A stretch of 64,000 nt of DNA from Nibrella saemangeumensis (GCF_039541915.1 NZ_BAABHD010000027.1:62001-126000); one strand, 5' to 3'. Positions 34,315-42,823 are shown, counted from the first letter of the stretch. Translations and numbers: made by a program. The notes: a model not told the origin generated them from the letters alone.

Positions 34315-35262
34315 ATGCGCAAACGCTTTACCCCTGCCCTGTTTTTACTGTTCACAATTATTGGTACATCAGGCTGGTATATGGCTCTGGCACAGCACTC
34401 CTTTGTGGGTGTCACCAAAGGAGACAAAAAACTGACCCGCCAGATCCAGGAACTCCTGAAAGGTTTCAACGGCGATGTGGGTGTGTATGTGCGCAACCTG
34501 AAAACAAACCGGGTCGTTATGGTAAATGCCGATACGGTGTTCCCTACTGCCAGCACCATCAAGATTCCTATTATGTGCGGAGTGTTCGACAAAATTCACC
34601 AGGGCGAACTCTCCTACCAGCAGGAACTGGTGTACCGCGACTCGCTTCATTACGACGACGGCATTGTCGGCTCACTGAAAGACGGGGCCAAAATCCCGCT
34701 TAGTTACGTAGTGATGCTAATGGAAACTATTAGCGACAATACCGGTAGTCTCTGGTTGCAGGCACTGGCCGGCGGAGGAGCGACCATTAACAACTGGCTG
34801 GCAGCAAACGGCTTTCCGCAGACGCGGGTCAACTCCCGCACGCCCGGCCGCGAAGCCAACCGCTCGCGCTACGGCTGGGGCCAAACCACACCCCGCGAAC
34901 TGGGCGAACTGCTGGTGATGATCCGGCGGGGACGGGCCGTCAGCCCCGACGCCAGCGACCGGATGTATCGCAACCTGGGCCGGCAGTTCTGGGATGGCGA
35001 AGGCCTGTCGCAATTACCGCCGGACATTAAGGTAGCGGCTAAAAACGGAGCGGTGAATCAGTCAAAGTCGGAGGTCGTGCTGGTACATGCTCCCCACGGC
35101 GAGTACGTGTATTGCCTGATGACCAAAAACCAGAAAGATGAACGCTGGGTCCGCGATAATGAAGGGTATGTGCTCCTGCGAAAACTGGCGACCCTGCTCT
35201 GGAGCTACTACGAACCCTCCAGCCAGTGGAAACCGGCCGAAGGGTACGAGAAATGGTGGTAA
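34315..35262 (+). CDS. Class A beta-lactamase-like serine hydrolase with altered motifs
   Basis: The ATG at 34315 gives 315 residues with a signal peptide; a TTG six codons upstream is less likely. The class A order is visible: Ser80 and Lys83 in TASTIKIP, and SDN at 140-142 in ISDNTGS. Two elements differ: the omega-loop region reads RTPGREANRSRYG, where the glutamate of the WEPELN motif is not obvious, and the KTG box is KNG (243-245). It is therefore likely exported and may be a DD-peptidase-like or other hydrolase; antibiotic hydrolysis cannot be claimed. It is divergent from the kinase f operon and converges with the DUF1259 gene. Confidence 0.85.
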   Translation: MRKRFTPALFLLFTIIGTSGWYMALAQHSFVGVTKGDKKLTRQIQELLKGFNGDVGVYVRNLKTNRVVMVNADTVFPTASTIKIPIMCGVFDKIHQGELSYQQELVYRDSLHYDDGIVGSLKDGAKIPLSYVVMLMETISDNTGSLWLQALAGGGATINNWLAANGFPQTRVNSRTPGREANRSRYGWGQTTPRELGELLVMIRRGRAVSPDASDRMYRNLGRQFWDGEGLSQLPPDIKVAAKNGAVNQSKSEVVLVHAPHGEYVYCLMTKNQKDERWVRDNEGYVLLRKLATLLWSYYEPSSQWKPAEGYEKWW

Positions 35263-35278
35263 ACGGGGGCTGATACCC

Positions 35279-36250
35279 TCAGTGCTGCATACCGCTTGTT
35301 TTGCCCTTACCTAACTGGTCCAGCGCGGCCCGGAAGCCTTTGGCCAGATCAGTCGCCGGTCCCCGGCCATAGTAGTGCAGAAAGATGGTTCGGGGCTGTT
35401 CGCCCAGCATATGGTGGTGCAGGGCTACTATCTCCAGATTATGCTGTCGCAACGCCTTCACAACATTGTTAACCTCCCCGTCGAGCATGGCGATATCGCC
35501 CGCAATGTGCGCGTCGCTTTGCTTACCGGCAAATGACGCCCATGAATTCAGTCCAATGGCTGCCGTCATCTCGGCTCCCATGGCGACAATCTGTACGTCG
35601 TCGCGCCCAACGGTATACTTATACGTCGGTCCGTTGACAACCCCTTTGTACTTGACCACACCATCCAGAGCAGCTAAATCGAATAAGTCTGAACCCGTTG
35701 AGGCCGGGGCACCGGCGGTAGCGCCCCCACTGGCCTGGTTTGCCGGAAATAGTTTGGTGTTGCGGATGGCTTTTGCATACTTCTCCGCCAATGCGGCTGT
35801 GTCGCCCATGCCGTGCAGGTGCATGTAGAAGATGCGCGGCTGCTCGTAAAAAAAGTGGTTGTGAATAGCCCCGACCTCCAGCCCGGCTGCGTGGGTAGCG
35901 TCGATGAGCGGATTCACCTCAGCCTCCAGCAGTACCGTATCACTCATCATAACGGTCTGTTTGCCGTCGAGCGTTTTCTTGAAGGCCACCCAGCCCCCAA
36001 AACCGAACGGAATCGGTACCGGATTATTCTTAACGGTAACGGTCAGGTCATTGCGGGGCAGCGGTACCGAGTAGGTAGACTGCGCTTCGTTATAAGTTCC
36101 CTTCCTGCCTAATGCCGTGGCAATGGCATCCTGTTCCTGCGTCGTTAAAGGCGGTGTTTTCAAGGGCATCCCCATCTGACCGACCGGTGCGCCACAAAAA
36201 GGAATGGCACCGGCTACCCCCGCTGTTTTCAAAAAATTTCTCCGTCTCAT
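35279..36250 (-). CDS. Tat-exported protein with two DUF1259 (LppY/LpqO-like) domains
   Basis: The ATG at 36250 gives 323 residues with a Tat-like start, MRRRNFLKTAG. The body has two related halves: GAIHNHFFYEQPRIFYMHLH near residue 145 and VALHHHMLGEQPRTIFLHYY near residue 290, the signature of DUF1259. The histidine-rich NHFF/HHHM segments suggest metal binding, but the function is unknown. It is 45 bp downstream of the small barrel gene on the same strand and converges with the serine hydrolase gene. Confidence 0.85.
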   Translation of the reverse strand: MRRRNFLKTAGVAGAIPFCGAPVGQMGMPLKTPPLTTQEQDAIATALGRKGTYNEAQSTYSVPLPRNDLTVTVKNNPVPIPFGFGGWVAFKKTLDGKQTVMMSDTVLLEAEVNPLIDATHAAGLEVGAIHNHFFYEQPRIFYMHLHGMGDTAALAEKYAKAIRNTKLFPANQASGGATAGAPASTGSDLFDLAALDGVVKYKGVVNGPTYKYTVGRDDVQIVAMGAEMTAAIGLNSWASFAGKQSDAHIAGDIAMLDGEVNNVVKALRQHNLEIVALHHHMLGEQPRTIFLHYYGRGPATDLAKGFRAALDQLGKGKTSGMQH

Positions 36251-36295
36251 AAAAGGGTTTGTTTCGATAACGTTAATCAGCCCCAAGCTAGCTAT

Positions 36296-36871
36296 TTAGA
36301 AAACAATACCAAACTGGAAGCCCAGGGTTACCGAAGCAGCCCGGTTGTTGCCAAACCGGGCCGGAATGGGCACCGCGACAAAGTAACTGTTGGTCTTCGT
36401 ACGCTTCACAATCTTGTTGAGGACCGGCGTTACCCCATACCGGCCGGAGGTTTCGAACGCCAGCCGGCCGGCGAAGGTAAAATCATGGCCTAAATTGACC
36501 AACACGCCCGGATGGAACAGCACGTTGGTCACCCGGCCAGTTCCGTTTTCGGCCCGGATAGTAGGTACTATTTCTACCGAAAAGCCCAGTTGCTGCGTCT
36601 TCCAGATGTTCATTCCGATGGGGAAACCCACTACATAATGGCTGCTGAAGTTGGTTTCACTCCGGTTTCGCTCGACAGTCACCAGCGGATGCAGAACGCC
36701 CAGGTAACCGGCCATACGGGGATAGACGTGAGCCGGGAGTGTAGTAACCGGGGAGGTAGGGGCTGGGGTGGTCTGCGCCAGCGTACGGGATGTGGTCAGA
36801 GCGGAGAGTAAAGCAGCAAGGAAAAATACAGCTTTACAAGAAATCCTTCTTAGTTGGTAAAAGCCAGACAT
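36296..36871 (-). CDS. Small exported, probably outer-membrane protein
   Basis: The ATG at 36871 gives 191 residues with a signal peptide ending near TLAQ. The mature part is a set of short amphipathic strands ending in AASVTLGFQFGIVF, a typical C-terminal barrel strand with a terminal phenylalanine. An upstream in-frame start adds only 13 residues with no clear function. I do not recognise a family. It is upstream of the DUF1259 gene and downstream of the ChrB/AraC regulator gene (62 bp), all on the minus strand. Confidence 0.7.
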   Translation of the reverse strand: MSGFYQLRRISCKAVFFLAALLSALTTSRTLAQTTPAPTSPVTTLPAHVYPRMAGYLGVLHPLVTVERNRSETNFSSHYVVGFPIGMNIWKTQQLGFSVEIVPTIRAENGTGRVTNVLFHPGVLVNLGHDFTFAGRLAFETSGRYGVTPVLNKIVKRTKTNSYFVAVPIPARFGNNRAASVTLGFQFGIVF

Positions 36872-36933
36872 AGGTGCTAATTGTGTTATAACCGCAAGAA
36901 TACCGCCCACTGAAACCGGAAAATAGAACGCAT

Positions 36934-37791
36934 TTAACCTTTTGCATCCGCTTTACCTTTTTGCCGTTTTTTTCGGTATTCGGACGGGTTCTGGTTCATC
37001 AGCTTCTTGAAAATCCGGGTAAAATGGCTCTGGTCCGAAAAACCGGTCAGGTACGCTATTTCGGAAAGCGTGTAAGACGTTGTCTCCAGCAACTGAACGG
37101 CTTTCTCAATCCGGAGCTTCCGGATGTACTCACCAAACGACAGGTTGTCGAAGTAGCGGGAGAACACTCTGGATACGTAGGCCGGATTGACCGCTAAACT
37201 ATCGGACAGGTCGGTCAAGCTCAGCGACAGGTTCGTATCAATCTGGTCCTGAATGAGTTCCTTCAGCTCACTCACCCAGGCCGGTGTTCTGCGTTTTTCG
37301 GCCGATTGCTGATAGGTATGGAGCACTTCCAGCAACAGCCGTTCGGTTGGGCTTTGGGTGTGCTTTTCCTGCTGTAGGTACCGGGCCCAACTGTACAGCG
37401 CATCGTAGAGGAGCATGCCCCGCTCCAGCAGTTCATGGTCGTTGCGGATGTTAAACGCCAGTCCCGCCGAGATGGCCCACAGTCCGGCAGCCTGGGGAGC
37501 CAGCGCATGCGTGTCGGTATCTGCCCCGCGTACAATGGGAGCCAGCACGTGCAGCGCCGGATCTGTAAGCGCATGTTTCTGCAACAGATAATCGAAGGTG
37601 CAACGGTCTTCGTAATGGGTATATTCTACCCCCGGCACATCAAACGGAATGGCATCCAGCTCCTTTGCCTGGGGAATAACCTCCTTATCGGAGACAAAGA
37701 AAAACTCGGCTGCCGGATCAATAAACCGCCTGATGAGCCAGGGGCAGGCAATTCGGTCAATCTTGGGGCGTTCGCGGGTAATCCATTTCAT
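36934..37791 (-). CDS. ChrB C-terminal domain fused to an AraC-type DNA-binding domain
   Basis: This 285-residue protein has a ChrB-type domain at about residues 1-140 (KIDRIACPWLIRRFIDPAAE, AIPFDVPGVEYTHY, then RCTFDYLLQKH) and an AraC-type HTH at about residues 175-275 (PAYVSRVFSRYF, LSEIAYLTGFSDQSHFTRIF). ChrB is associated with chromate resistance, but this domain occurs in other settings. The fusion suggests that the ChrB domain is the sensor half of a transcription factor. There is no signal peptide. It lies 43 bp downstream of the TonB receptor gene in the same direction. No chrA transporter is in the window, so a chromate role is unproven. Confidence 0.9.
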   Translation of the reverse strand: MKWITRERPKIDRIACPWLIRRFIDPAAEFFFVSDKEVIPQAKELDAIPFDVPGVEYTHYEDRCTFDYLLQKHALTDPALHVLAPIVRGADTDTHALAPQAAGLWAISAGLAFNIRNDHELLERGMLLYDALYSWARYLQQEKHTQSPTERLLLEVLHTYQQSAEKRRTPAWVSELKELIQDQIDTNLSLSLTDLSDSLAVNPAYVSRVFSRYFDNLSFGEYIRKLRIEKAVQLLETTSYTLSEIAYLTGFSDQSHFTRIFKKLMNQNPSEYRKKRQKGKADAKG

Positions 37792-37834
37792 AGGTTTTCG
37801 GCCGACTGCCCAAAATTAAAAGTGTATCCCGGAT

Positions 37835-40408
37835 TTAGAATGAGTACCGCAGCGTTACCCCATACGTTCTAGGGTCGCCCAACACCCCGGCGTAATGACC
37901 GGCATTGCCGGCCGCCGGCAGCAGTTGCTCAAAATAATCCTTATCCAGCAAGTTACGTCCCCAGAACAAAAGCGACACCCCGTTTGAGGCCCGGAATCCC
38001 AGCCGGGCATTCACCAACGCATAGCCGTCTATGTTCAAATACGCCGAGGGCGACGGACTCGATGAGAACGAAGAGCGGTAGTAGTTATCAATGGCCAGGA
38101 AGAACCGGCCCTCCTCATTCAGAAACTTGCCGTAACCGCTGATCTCTCCCCCCAGTGAGCCAACCCATTTGGAGATACCCGGCAAAGCACCGCCCGAGAT
38201 GTCCTTAAACGCCGACTCACCACCCGTTTCTTCCAGAGGCACCGGTGCGTTTTTAAATGAGATGTATTTGCCGTCGGTATAAGCTACTGCCCCATAGAGG
38301 GTTAAAAAGTTATGCACCCGGAGGTTTCCGTCCACCTCAACACCCACCACCCGTACACGCTCGGCATTGGCCAGGTAGCCCCGGTTTACCCCCACCTCGG
38401 CCGTCTGTACCTGCGTCTGGTAATCCCGGATGTCGGTGGTATGGAACACCACATTCAGCGTCGATTGCGGTGTCGGGCTGGTCTTCACCCCCACCTCATA
38501 ATGCGTAACGTACTCCGGCTTAATCCGCGCCAGTTCGGTCATCACCCGGCCATTGGCTGTAGGCAGTCCACCCAGGTTGACCCCAACCGGCTTATAGCTA
38601 TTCGAATACGTGGCAAAGGCATTGAAGCGTTTGGCGGCTTTGTAAGACAGCGTGAGTTGACCCGACAGGTTACTTTCGTCGACATCAGCCGCAAACGCCT
38701 GGTTGGTATAGACCGCATTCTTCAGCGCAATCAAGGCCGGATCGGTGGTTTGCAAACCGCCGTAAGTCTGCCGGTTAAAGTCGACCTTCTTCTGGTCATA
38801 GTTGTACCGAAGACCGGGCAGCAGGTGCAACCGGCTGGTAATGGCCCAGTCGACCTGGCTGAACACTGCCGCCCCGAAGGACTGCAGCCGGGAGGTAGTC
38901 CGGATACCGTAGCCGTCGAAAAGGCCCGGTGTCTTCCACAGCGCACTGGTCGAACTCTGCGAGAAGCGCCACTGGGTTGCCCCCGACTCTTCGGTGTGAA
39001 CGGGGTCGGTTTTGAGGTCCTGCCCAATCAGAAAGACGCCCACAACCCCGCTTAGGCGCGAAGACAGATTACCGGCGTAGCGAACCTCCTGAGTCCATTG
39101 CTGGTGCCGGGAGGTAGCTGCCGATCTGGAGAGTACCGGCAGGCCGGTAAAGTCGCGGTCATTGGAGGGGTCCCAGTTCCAGTACCGCCAGGCGCTGGTC
39201 GAGGTCAGCGTACCCGGTCCTACTTTGGCGTCGACGTTGAGCGACACGCCACCGAGCTGGTTACCCGAGCGCCACGGTGTGTCATGGTCGATAAGGCGGT
39301 CGAAAGGATTCTGGCTGGGTAGCTGATAGCCTAAATCGGCAATGATCTGGTTGAACTGCCGGTAAGCCGGACGTTTGGTGGGGGCCACACCCGCCACTAC
39401 CTGAGCAAAGCCATCCGGCTTCTGATCCGACACATCACCGGCCAGCGTAATCCGAATCTGGTCGGTAGGGGTAAATAACAACTGACCACGGAAACCCAGG
39501 TTATTGAGAGTGTTGACGTACTTCTCCGTTCTGACGTTGTAGAGCAACCCGTTGCGGTGCGTGCCTGAGAAGGAAATCCGACCGGCCAGGTTTTTACCCA
39601 GAGGACCGGTAAGGGCACTCCGGGCTTGAATGTAGCCATAGTTGCCATAGCTGACCTCGAAGGTACCGCCCGACTGAAAACTCGGTGCGCGGGTGGTAAT
39701 GTTGAAGGCCCCGGCCGTGGTGTTCTTGCCGAAAAGGGTACCCTGTGGGCCACGCAGCACCTCAATCTGCTCAATATCGATGAAATCGAGCGTGGTAGCC
39801 GCTGGCCGGGCGAAGTACACGCCGTCGACGTAAAAGCCGACACCGGGGTCAATACCGTCGTTGGTCAGGCCGAAGGTCGAGCCCAGCCCCCGAATATTGA
39901 GCGTCGTGTTGCGGGGGTTGGAGGAATAGAGCTGCACGGTGGGCACCAGTTCCTTCATACGATTTACGTTGAAGGCCCCGGCATCCTCTACCAGCGGCCC
40001 CTTAATCACGGAAATAGGAATGGGTACCTCCTGCGCCGACTCCTGCCTGCGCCGGGAGGTGATGACTACTTCCGAGAGTACTTCGGAGCTCTCCTCCAGC
40101 TTGATTTCCACAAACTCTTCGCTGACGAGGACTTCTTTGGTTTTGTAACCAAGGTGCGAAACCAGCACGGTAAACGGCAGTTTCTGGCCGGTAATCAATC
40201 CGAACTGGCCGTTTTGGTTAGTGGGCGCACCGTTGGTTGTGCCTTTGATAGCAACAGTAGCCCCCACCAGCTTTTTGCCGGTCCGGTTGTCGATAACCCG
40301 TCCGGAGACGGTGGCGTTGATCACGGGGTTGTTCTGAGCGGCCAACAAGAAGGAGATGAACAGGAAGCTGGCCAGAAAAGCTGCCCGCGTGAGTACAATT
40401 TTTTTCAT
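37835..40408 (-). CDS. TonB-dependent receptor
   Basis: I chose the ATG at 40408, giving 857 residues with a signal peptide, MKKIVLTRAAFLASFLF and on to FLLAAQ; the longer reading extends into hairpin DNA. An N-terminal carboxypeptidase-like domain (about residues 30-120) leads to a plug with STNRLE-free but typical IEQIEVLRGPQGTLFGKNTTAG, then a barrel that ends in YGVTLRYSF with a terminal phenylalanine. The style is that of siderophore/vitamin-type receptors, and no SusD is adjacent. It may import a metal complex or other small ligand. The ChrB/AraC regulator gene downstream may control it. Confidence 0.93.
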   Translation of the reverse strand: MKKIVLTRAAFLASFLFISFLLAAQNNPVINATVSGRVIDNRTGKKLVGATVAIKGTTNGAPTNQNGQFGLITGQKLPFTVLVSHLGYKTKEVLVSEEFVEIKLEESSEVLSEVVITSRRRQESAQEVPIPISVIKGPLVEDAGAFNVNRMKELVPTVQLYSSNPRNTTLNIRGLGSTFGLTNDGIDPGVGFYVDGVYFARPAATTLDFIDIEQIEVLRGPQGTLFGKNTTAGAFNITTRAPSFQSGGTFEVSYGNYGYIQARSALTGPLGKNLAGRISFSGTHRNGLLYNVRTEKYVNTLNNLGFRGQLLFTPTDQIRITLAGDVSDQKPDGFAQVVAGVAPTKRPAYRQFNQIIADLGYQLPSQNPFDRLIDHDTPWRSGNQLGGVSLNVDAKVGPGTLTSTSAWRYWNWDPSNDRDFTGLPVLSRSAATSRHQQWTQEVRYAGNLSSRLSGVVGVFLIGQDLKTDPVHTEESGATQWRFSQSSTSALWKTPGLFDGYGIRTTSRLQSFGAAVFSQVDWAITSRLHLLPGLRYNYDQKKVDFNRQTYGGLQTTDPALIALKNAVYTNQAFAADVDESNLSGQLTLSYKAAKRFNAFATYSNSYKPVGVNLGGLPTANGRVMTELARIKPEYVTHYEVGVKTSPTPQSTLNVVFHTTDIRDYQTQVQTAEVGVNRGYLANAERVRVVGVEVDGNLRVHNFLTLYGAVAYTDGKYISFKNAPVPLEETGGESAFKDISGGALPGISKWVGSLGGEISGYGKFLNEEGRFFLAIDNYYRSSFSSSPSPSAYLNIDGYALVNARLGFRASNGVSLLFWGRNLLDKDYFEQLLPAAGNAGHYAGVLGDPRTYGVTLRYSF

Positions 40409-40494
40409 TACTTTGTATTGGTTTTGTGAAAGATGAGGCCGGCCCGACGCGTCGGTGCCCGTGCCTTGTTTAAAACCAGCCGCTACGGCGGTCC

Positions 40495-40520
40495 GACGGA
40501 ACGGTTGCCGCCGTTCCGTC
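40495..40520. repeat. Hairpin 1 of a pair with an identical loop
   Basis: The arms GACGGAACGG (40495-40504) and CCGTTCCGTC (40511-40520) are perfectly complementary. The loop is TTGCCG on the plus strand. It is followed on the plus strand by ATTTTTAT, which would suit a plus-strand terminator, but no plus-strand gene ends here. On the minus strand it lies in the 180 bp between the ACT-like gene and the TonB receptor. Confidence 0.8.
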
Positions 40521-40529
40521 ATTTTTATG

Positions 40530-40561
40530 GGTACTGTACCAGTTGCCGCTGGTACAGTACC
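40530..40561 (-). terminator. Hairpin 2 with the same loop; probable terminator of the ACT-like gene
   Basis: The arms GGTACTGTACCAG (40530-40542) and CTGGTACAGTACC (40549-40561) form a perfect 13-bp stem, and the loop is again TTGCCG on the plus strand (CGGCAA in minus-strand RNA). It begins 27 bp after the stop of the gene at 40589 in the direction of transcription, followed by CATAAAAATG. It may terminate that operon or cap the leader of the TonB receptor mRNA. Confidence 0.75.
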
Positions 40562-40588
40562 GTAATCAACAAATTGATTTTAATACGC

Positions 40589-40852
40589 TTACTGAATTTC
40601 ATTCACGCTAACTACCCCACGAACGGCCAGCAGCCGCCGGGTAATCCCGGAAAGTTGCCGGTTATCAGACGAGCGCACCGTCAATTGTCCGCTGACCCGT
40701 ACGCCGTCACTCTCAAAACGCAGTTCCGCCAGGCGGCAGGTTTCATCCTGCGGTACAGCCTCCGCTACATCGCTTACAAACGCCAGCCGCTCGAAGCCGA
40801 TGACCTGAAAGACCGTCTGGAGCCAGTCTTCGGTAGGGTGGGTTGCTTTCAT
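40589..40852 (-). CDS. Small ACT-like protein of unknown function
   Basis: This 87-residue protein has no signal peptide and ends in SGQLTVRSSDNRQLSGITRR, then LLAVRGVVSVNEIQ. That end resembles the last strands and helix of ACT-like ferredoxin folds, which bind small ligands, but the match is too short to assign a family. It begins 24 bases after the redoxin-like gene and probably shares its mRNA. The start at 40852 is supported by the short spacing. Confidence 0.6.
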   Translation of the reverse strand: MKATHPTEDWLQTVFQVIGFERLAFVSDVAEAVPQDETCRLAELRFESDGVRVSGQLTVRSSDNRQLSGITRRLLAVRGVVSVNEIQ

Positions 40853-40876
40853 CGGGAAGGTTTGTTGATGGTTTGG

Positions 40877-41458
40877 TTACTGCGTTACCAGCACTCGCCG
40901 GGCTGCGTCAACAACCGCTTCGGTCGGGATAGTTTTGTCAAAATCCTCGTCCAGGAAATGGTACGTAATCTGACGCTCCCCACCAATCACGTAGAGTGCC
41001 GGGGTAAAGACATCCTCCGAAATACCTGATACCCGGTCCCAGATGGGATTCGCTTCGGAATACACCCCGAACTGACGGGCCACCGTAAAGCCCGCGTCGT
41101 AAACGACCTGGAAGTTCAACTGCGGGAACTGAAGCAGCAGCGAGTTTACCGGTTCATTGGAAAAAACGAGCAGACTAGTTCCCTCCGCCCGCAGTTGCTC
41201 CGCGAGTTCGATGAGTTGCAGCAAATAGGGGCGGGCGTAGCGTCCCCAGCACGGGCAGTAAAAACTGACCACCAGCGGCTGCTCGTCGGTTGGTTCAGCC
41301 ACCTGTACGGGCGGGTGCCCATTGGCAGCAAACGCAGCAAAGCTGGCGAAAGGGGCTTTCTCGCCCGTTATGAGCGGACGGACATGCGGGGCCGACTGCC
41401 GGTCTATCGAGACGACTGAACGGATGTCGCCTAATTCGTTTTCAAATTCAAGAATCAT
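40877..41458 (-). CDS. Redoxin/peroxiredoxin-like protein with a CPC motif
   Basis: The 193-residue product resembles AhpC/TSA-type peroxiredoxin-like proteins: PLVVSFYCPCWGRYARPYLL at the beta-1/alpha-1 position and a C-terminal AVVDAARRVLV. The normal cysteine motif is PxxxTxxC or WCPYC; here the only nearby cysteines are in YCPCWGRY, two cysteines separated by one residue. It has no signal peptide. A peroxidase role is possible but the resolving chemistry is unclear. It starts a minus-strand group and is divergent from the MerR/TipAS gene. Confidence 0.8.
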   Translation of the reverse strand: MILEFENELGDIRSVVSIDRQSAPHVRPLITGEKAPFASFAAFAANGHPPVQVAEPTDEQPLVVSFYCPCWGRYARPYLLQLIELAEQLRAEGTSLLVFSNEPVNSLLLQFPQLNFQVVYDAGFTVARQFGVYSEANPIWDRVSGISEDVFTPALYVIGGERQITYHFLDEDFDKTIPTEAVVDAARRVLVTQ

Positions 41459-41498
41459 AAGACTAACTGGTTTACGTGTTCATTAGTATTAATATATT

Positions 41499-41517
41499 AT
41501 CTATAGAATATATAGAT
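41499..41517. promoter_or_regulatory. Inverted repeat near the redoxin promoter
   Basis: ATCTATA (41499-41505) and TATAGAT (41511-41517) form a 7-5-7 inverted repeat 41 bp upstream of the redoxin start. Its length and position fit a dimer-binding operator. The binder is unknown; the MerR protein is a candidate only because it is next door. Confidence 0.4.
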
Positions 41518-41837
41518 TAATACATTAACTTAAAATTTATGGGTACCATAAGCAGCCGATGGCTACTTAGTTGAGTTGATTTATTTCCTGACGAAGGGAA
41601 AACGGGAGACCTGAGGAGGTCGGGAAATTACATACAACAACAGAAAACCGCCGACATTCGGTGGAACGAAGCAGGATTCATGCCGATACGTCCGGGCGAT
41701 GAATGAAGTTGCTGCGCGATTTTCATGGGTACTAATGAGTTGGTGTACTACTCCGGTTGATTGATGGGCAAAGGTGAATACACAATTTTAGTTTTCCAAA
41801 TTATTTTGAAAAAATTGATTATCAGCCATTTAACTAA

Positions 41838-41860
41838 TAGTCTATCTAGTTTAAGGACTA
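41838..41860 (+). promoter_or_regulatory. Inverted repeat upstream of the MerR gene
   Basis: TAGTC (41838-41842) and GACTA (41856-41860) form an imperfect inverted repeat of total length 23 bp in front of the MerR gene. MerR proteins bind such elements between -35 and -10 sites with long spacers and often control their own gene. The arms are only five bases, so chance cannot be excluded. Confidence 0.3.
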
Positions 41861-41947
41861 ATAAATTGTAAAAAGTGAAAATTTCTCTTGACTCTCCCCT
41901 TACGTCATAGCCTACCTTTCGCCCGTCAACCAACAAATTACCTGACA

Positions 41948-42727
41948 ATGAGACAATACACGGTCCGGCAACTGGCAAAACTGGCGGGCGTGAGTGTGCG
42001 CACACTCCACCACTACGACGAGTTGGGCCTGCTGAAACCTTCCATTCGTACGGAAGCGAAGTACCGACTCTACGGCCCAAAAGAGCTCATCCGACTGCAG
42101 CAGATTCTCTTTTATAAGGAGCTGGACTTTGCACTTGTCGACATCAGGCAAATTCTGGAAGACCCGAACTTCGACGTGCTGACGGCCCTGCACAGCCACA
42201 AGCAGGCCCTACAGGCACGAAGAGACCGGTTATCCGAATTGTTGGTGACAATTGACAAAACAATTTCAACCTTAAACGGAGAACAAACTATGTTAACTGA
42301 CGACGAACTGTACCAGGGTTTCTCTAAGGAGCAAGCCAACGCGTACCGGCAGGAGGCTGCCGAAAAATACGGCCGTGAAGTGGTCGAAGAATCGGAAAAT
42401 AAGCTGCGTGGGATGAGCAAGGAGGCATTTGCACGGCTGGGTGCCGAAAGTAAGGAAGTAGCCCTGAAAATAGCCAACCTGATGCACCTGGAACCAACCG
42501 ACCCGGCCGTGCAGCAGCTAATAGCCCGACATTACGCCATTATCCGGCAGTTCTGGGGCGACTCGGTCGGTCAAAACGGCTCCATCGCTGACGCCTACAA
42601 AGGGCTGGCGCAGACGTACGTTTACGACCTTCGTTATACGGCAAGCTACACGGGTGAAGAGAATCCGGCTTACGCGGCTTTCATCAGCAAAGCAATGATT
42701 CACTTCGCTGACACGCAACTAAAATAA
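41948..42727 (+). CDS. MerR family regulator with TipAS antibiotic-recognition domain
   Basis: The ATG at 41948 gives 259 residues. The MerR HTH covers about residues 1-70 (YTVRQLAKLAGVSVRTLHHY, LLKPSIRTEAKYRLY), a dimerisation coiled coil follows, and from about 115 to 255 a TipAS domain is seen, with MLTDDELYQGFSKEQANAYR and WGDSVGQNGSIADAYKGLAQ. TipAS captures thiopeptide-like or other macrocyclic compounds and switches the promoter on. This protein would therefore sense a xenobiotic. It may control the esterase cluster downstream or the divergent redoxin gene, which is unproven. A terminator separates it from the esterase promoter. Confidence 0.93.
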   Translation: MRQYTVRQLAKLAGVSVRTLHHYDELGLLKPSIRTEAKYRLYGPKELIRLQQILFYKELDFALVDIRQILEDPNFDVLTALHSHKQALQARRDRLSELLVTIDKTISTLNGEQTMLTDDELYQGFSKEQANAYRQEAAEKYGREVVEESENKLRGMSKEAFARLGAESKEVALKIANLMHLEPTDPAVQQLIARHYAIIRQFWGDSVGQNGSIADAYKGLAQTYVYDLRYTASYTGEENPAYAAFISKAMIHFADTQLK

Positions 42728-42741
42728 CAGAACTGGATTAC

Positions 42742-42771
42742 AGGAGAATTGGGTATTGGCTCAGTTCTCCT
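42742..42771 (+). terminator. Terminator of the MerR gene
   Basis: A stem of 12 pairs, two of them G-U, has arms AGGAGAATTGGG (42742-42753) and CTCAGTTCTCCT (42760-42771) and a six-base loop. It begins 15 bp after the MerR stop and is followed by ACTTTATAG, a weak U-rich run. It isolates the regulator from the esterase genes. Confidence 0.65.
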
Positions 42772-42823
42772 ACTTTATAGGGTTATACATCGTCATTAAA
42801 TTTTGCAATTATACCGTTGCCGG

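Larger units (their letters stand above)
41459..41947. other. Divergent intergenic region between redoxin and MerR genes
   Basis: This 489-bp stretch has no credible gene; the short minus-strand reading at 41748-42080 is a shadow of the MerR gene. It is AT-rich and contains two inverted repeats, listed separately, near each of the two promoters. An MgtE-like or riboswitch-like structure is not apparent. Confidence 0.6.

Noticed and set aside
34315..35262. Calling the class A-like enzyme an antibiotic resistance gene
   Set aside because: The omega-loop glutamate and KTG box are changed.
36934..37791. Chromate resistance operon
   Set aside because: No chrA-type transporter or reductase is in the window; only the ChrB-type domain is present.
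39626..40429. Plus-strand reading frame of 267 residues over the TonB receptor
   Set aside because: It overlaps the plug of the receptor in antisense and has no recognisable domain or start signal.
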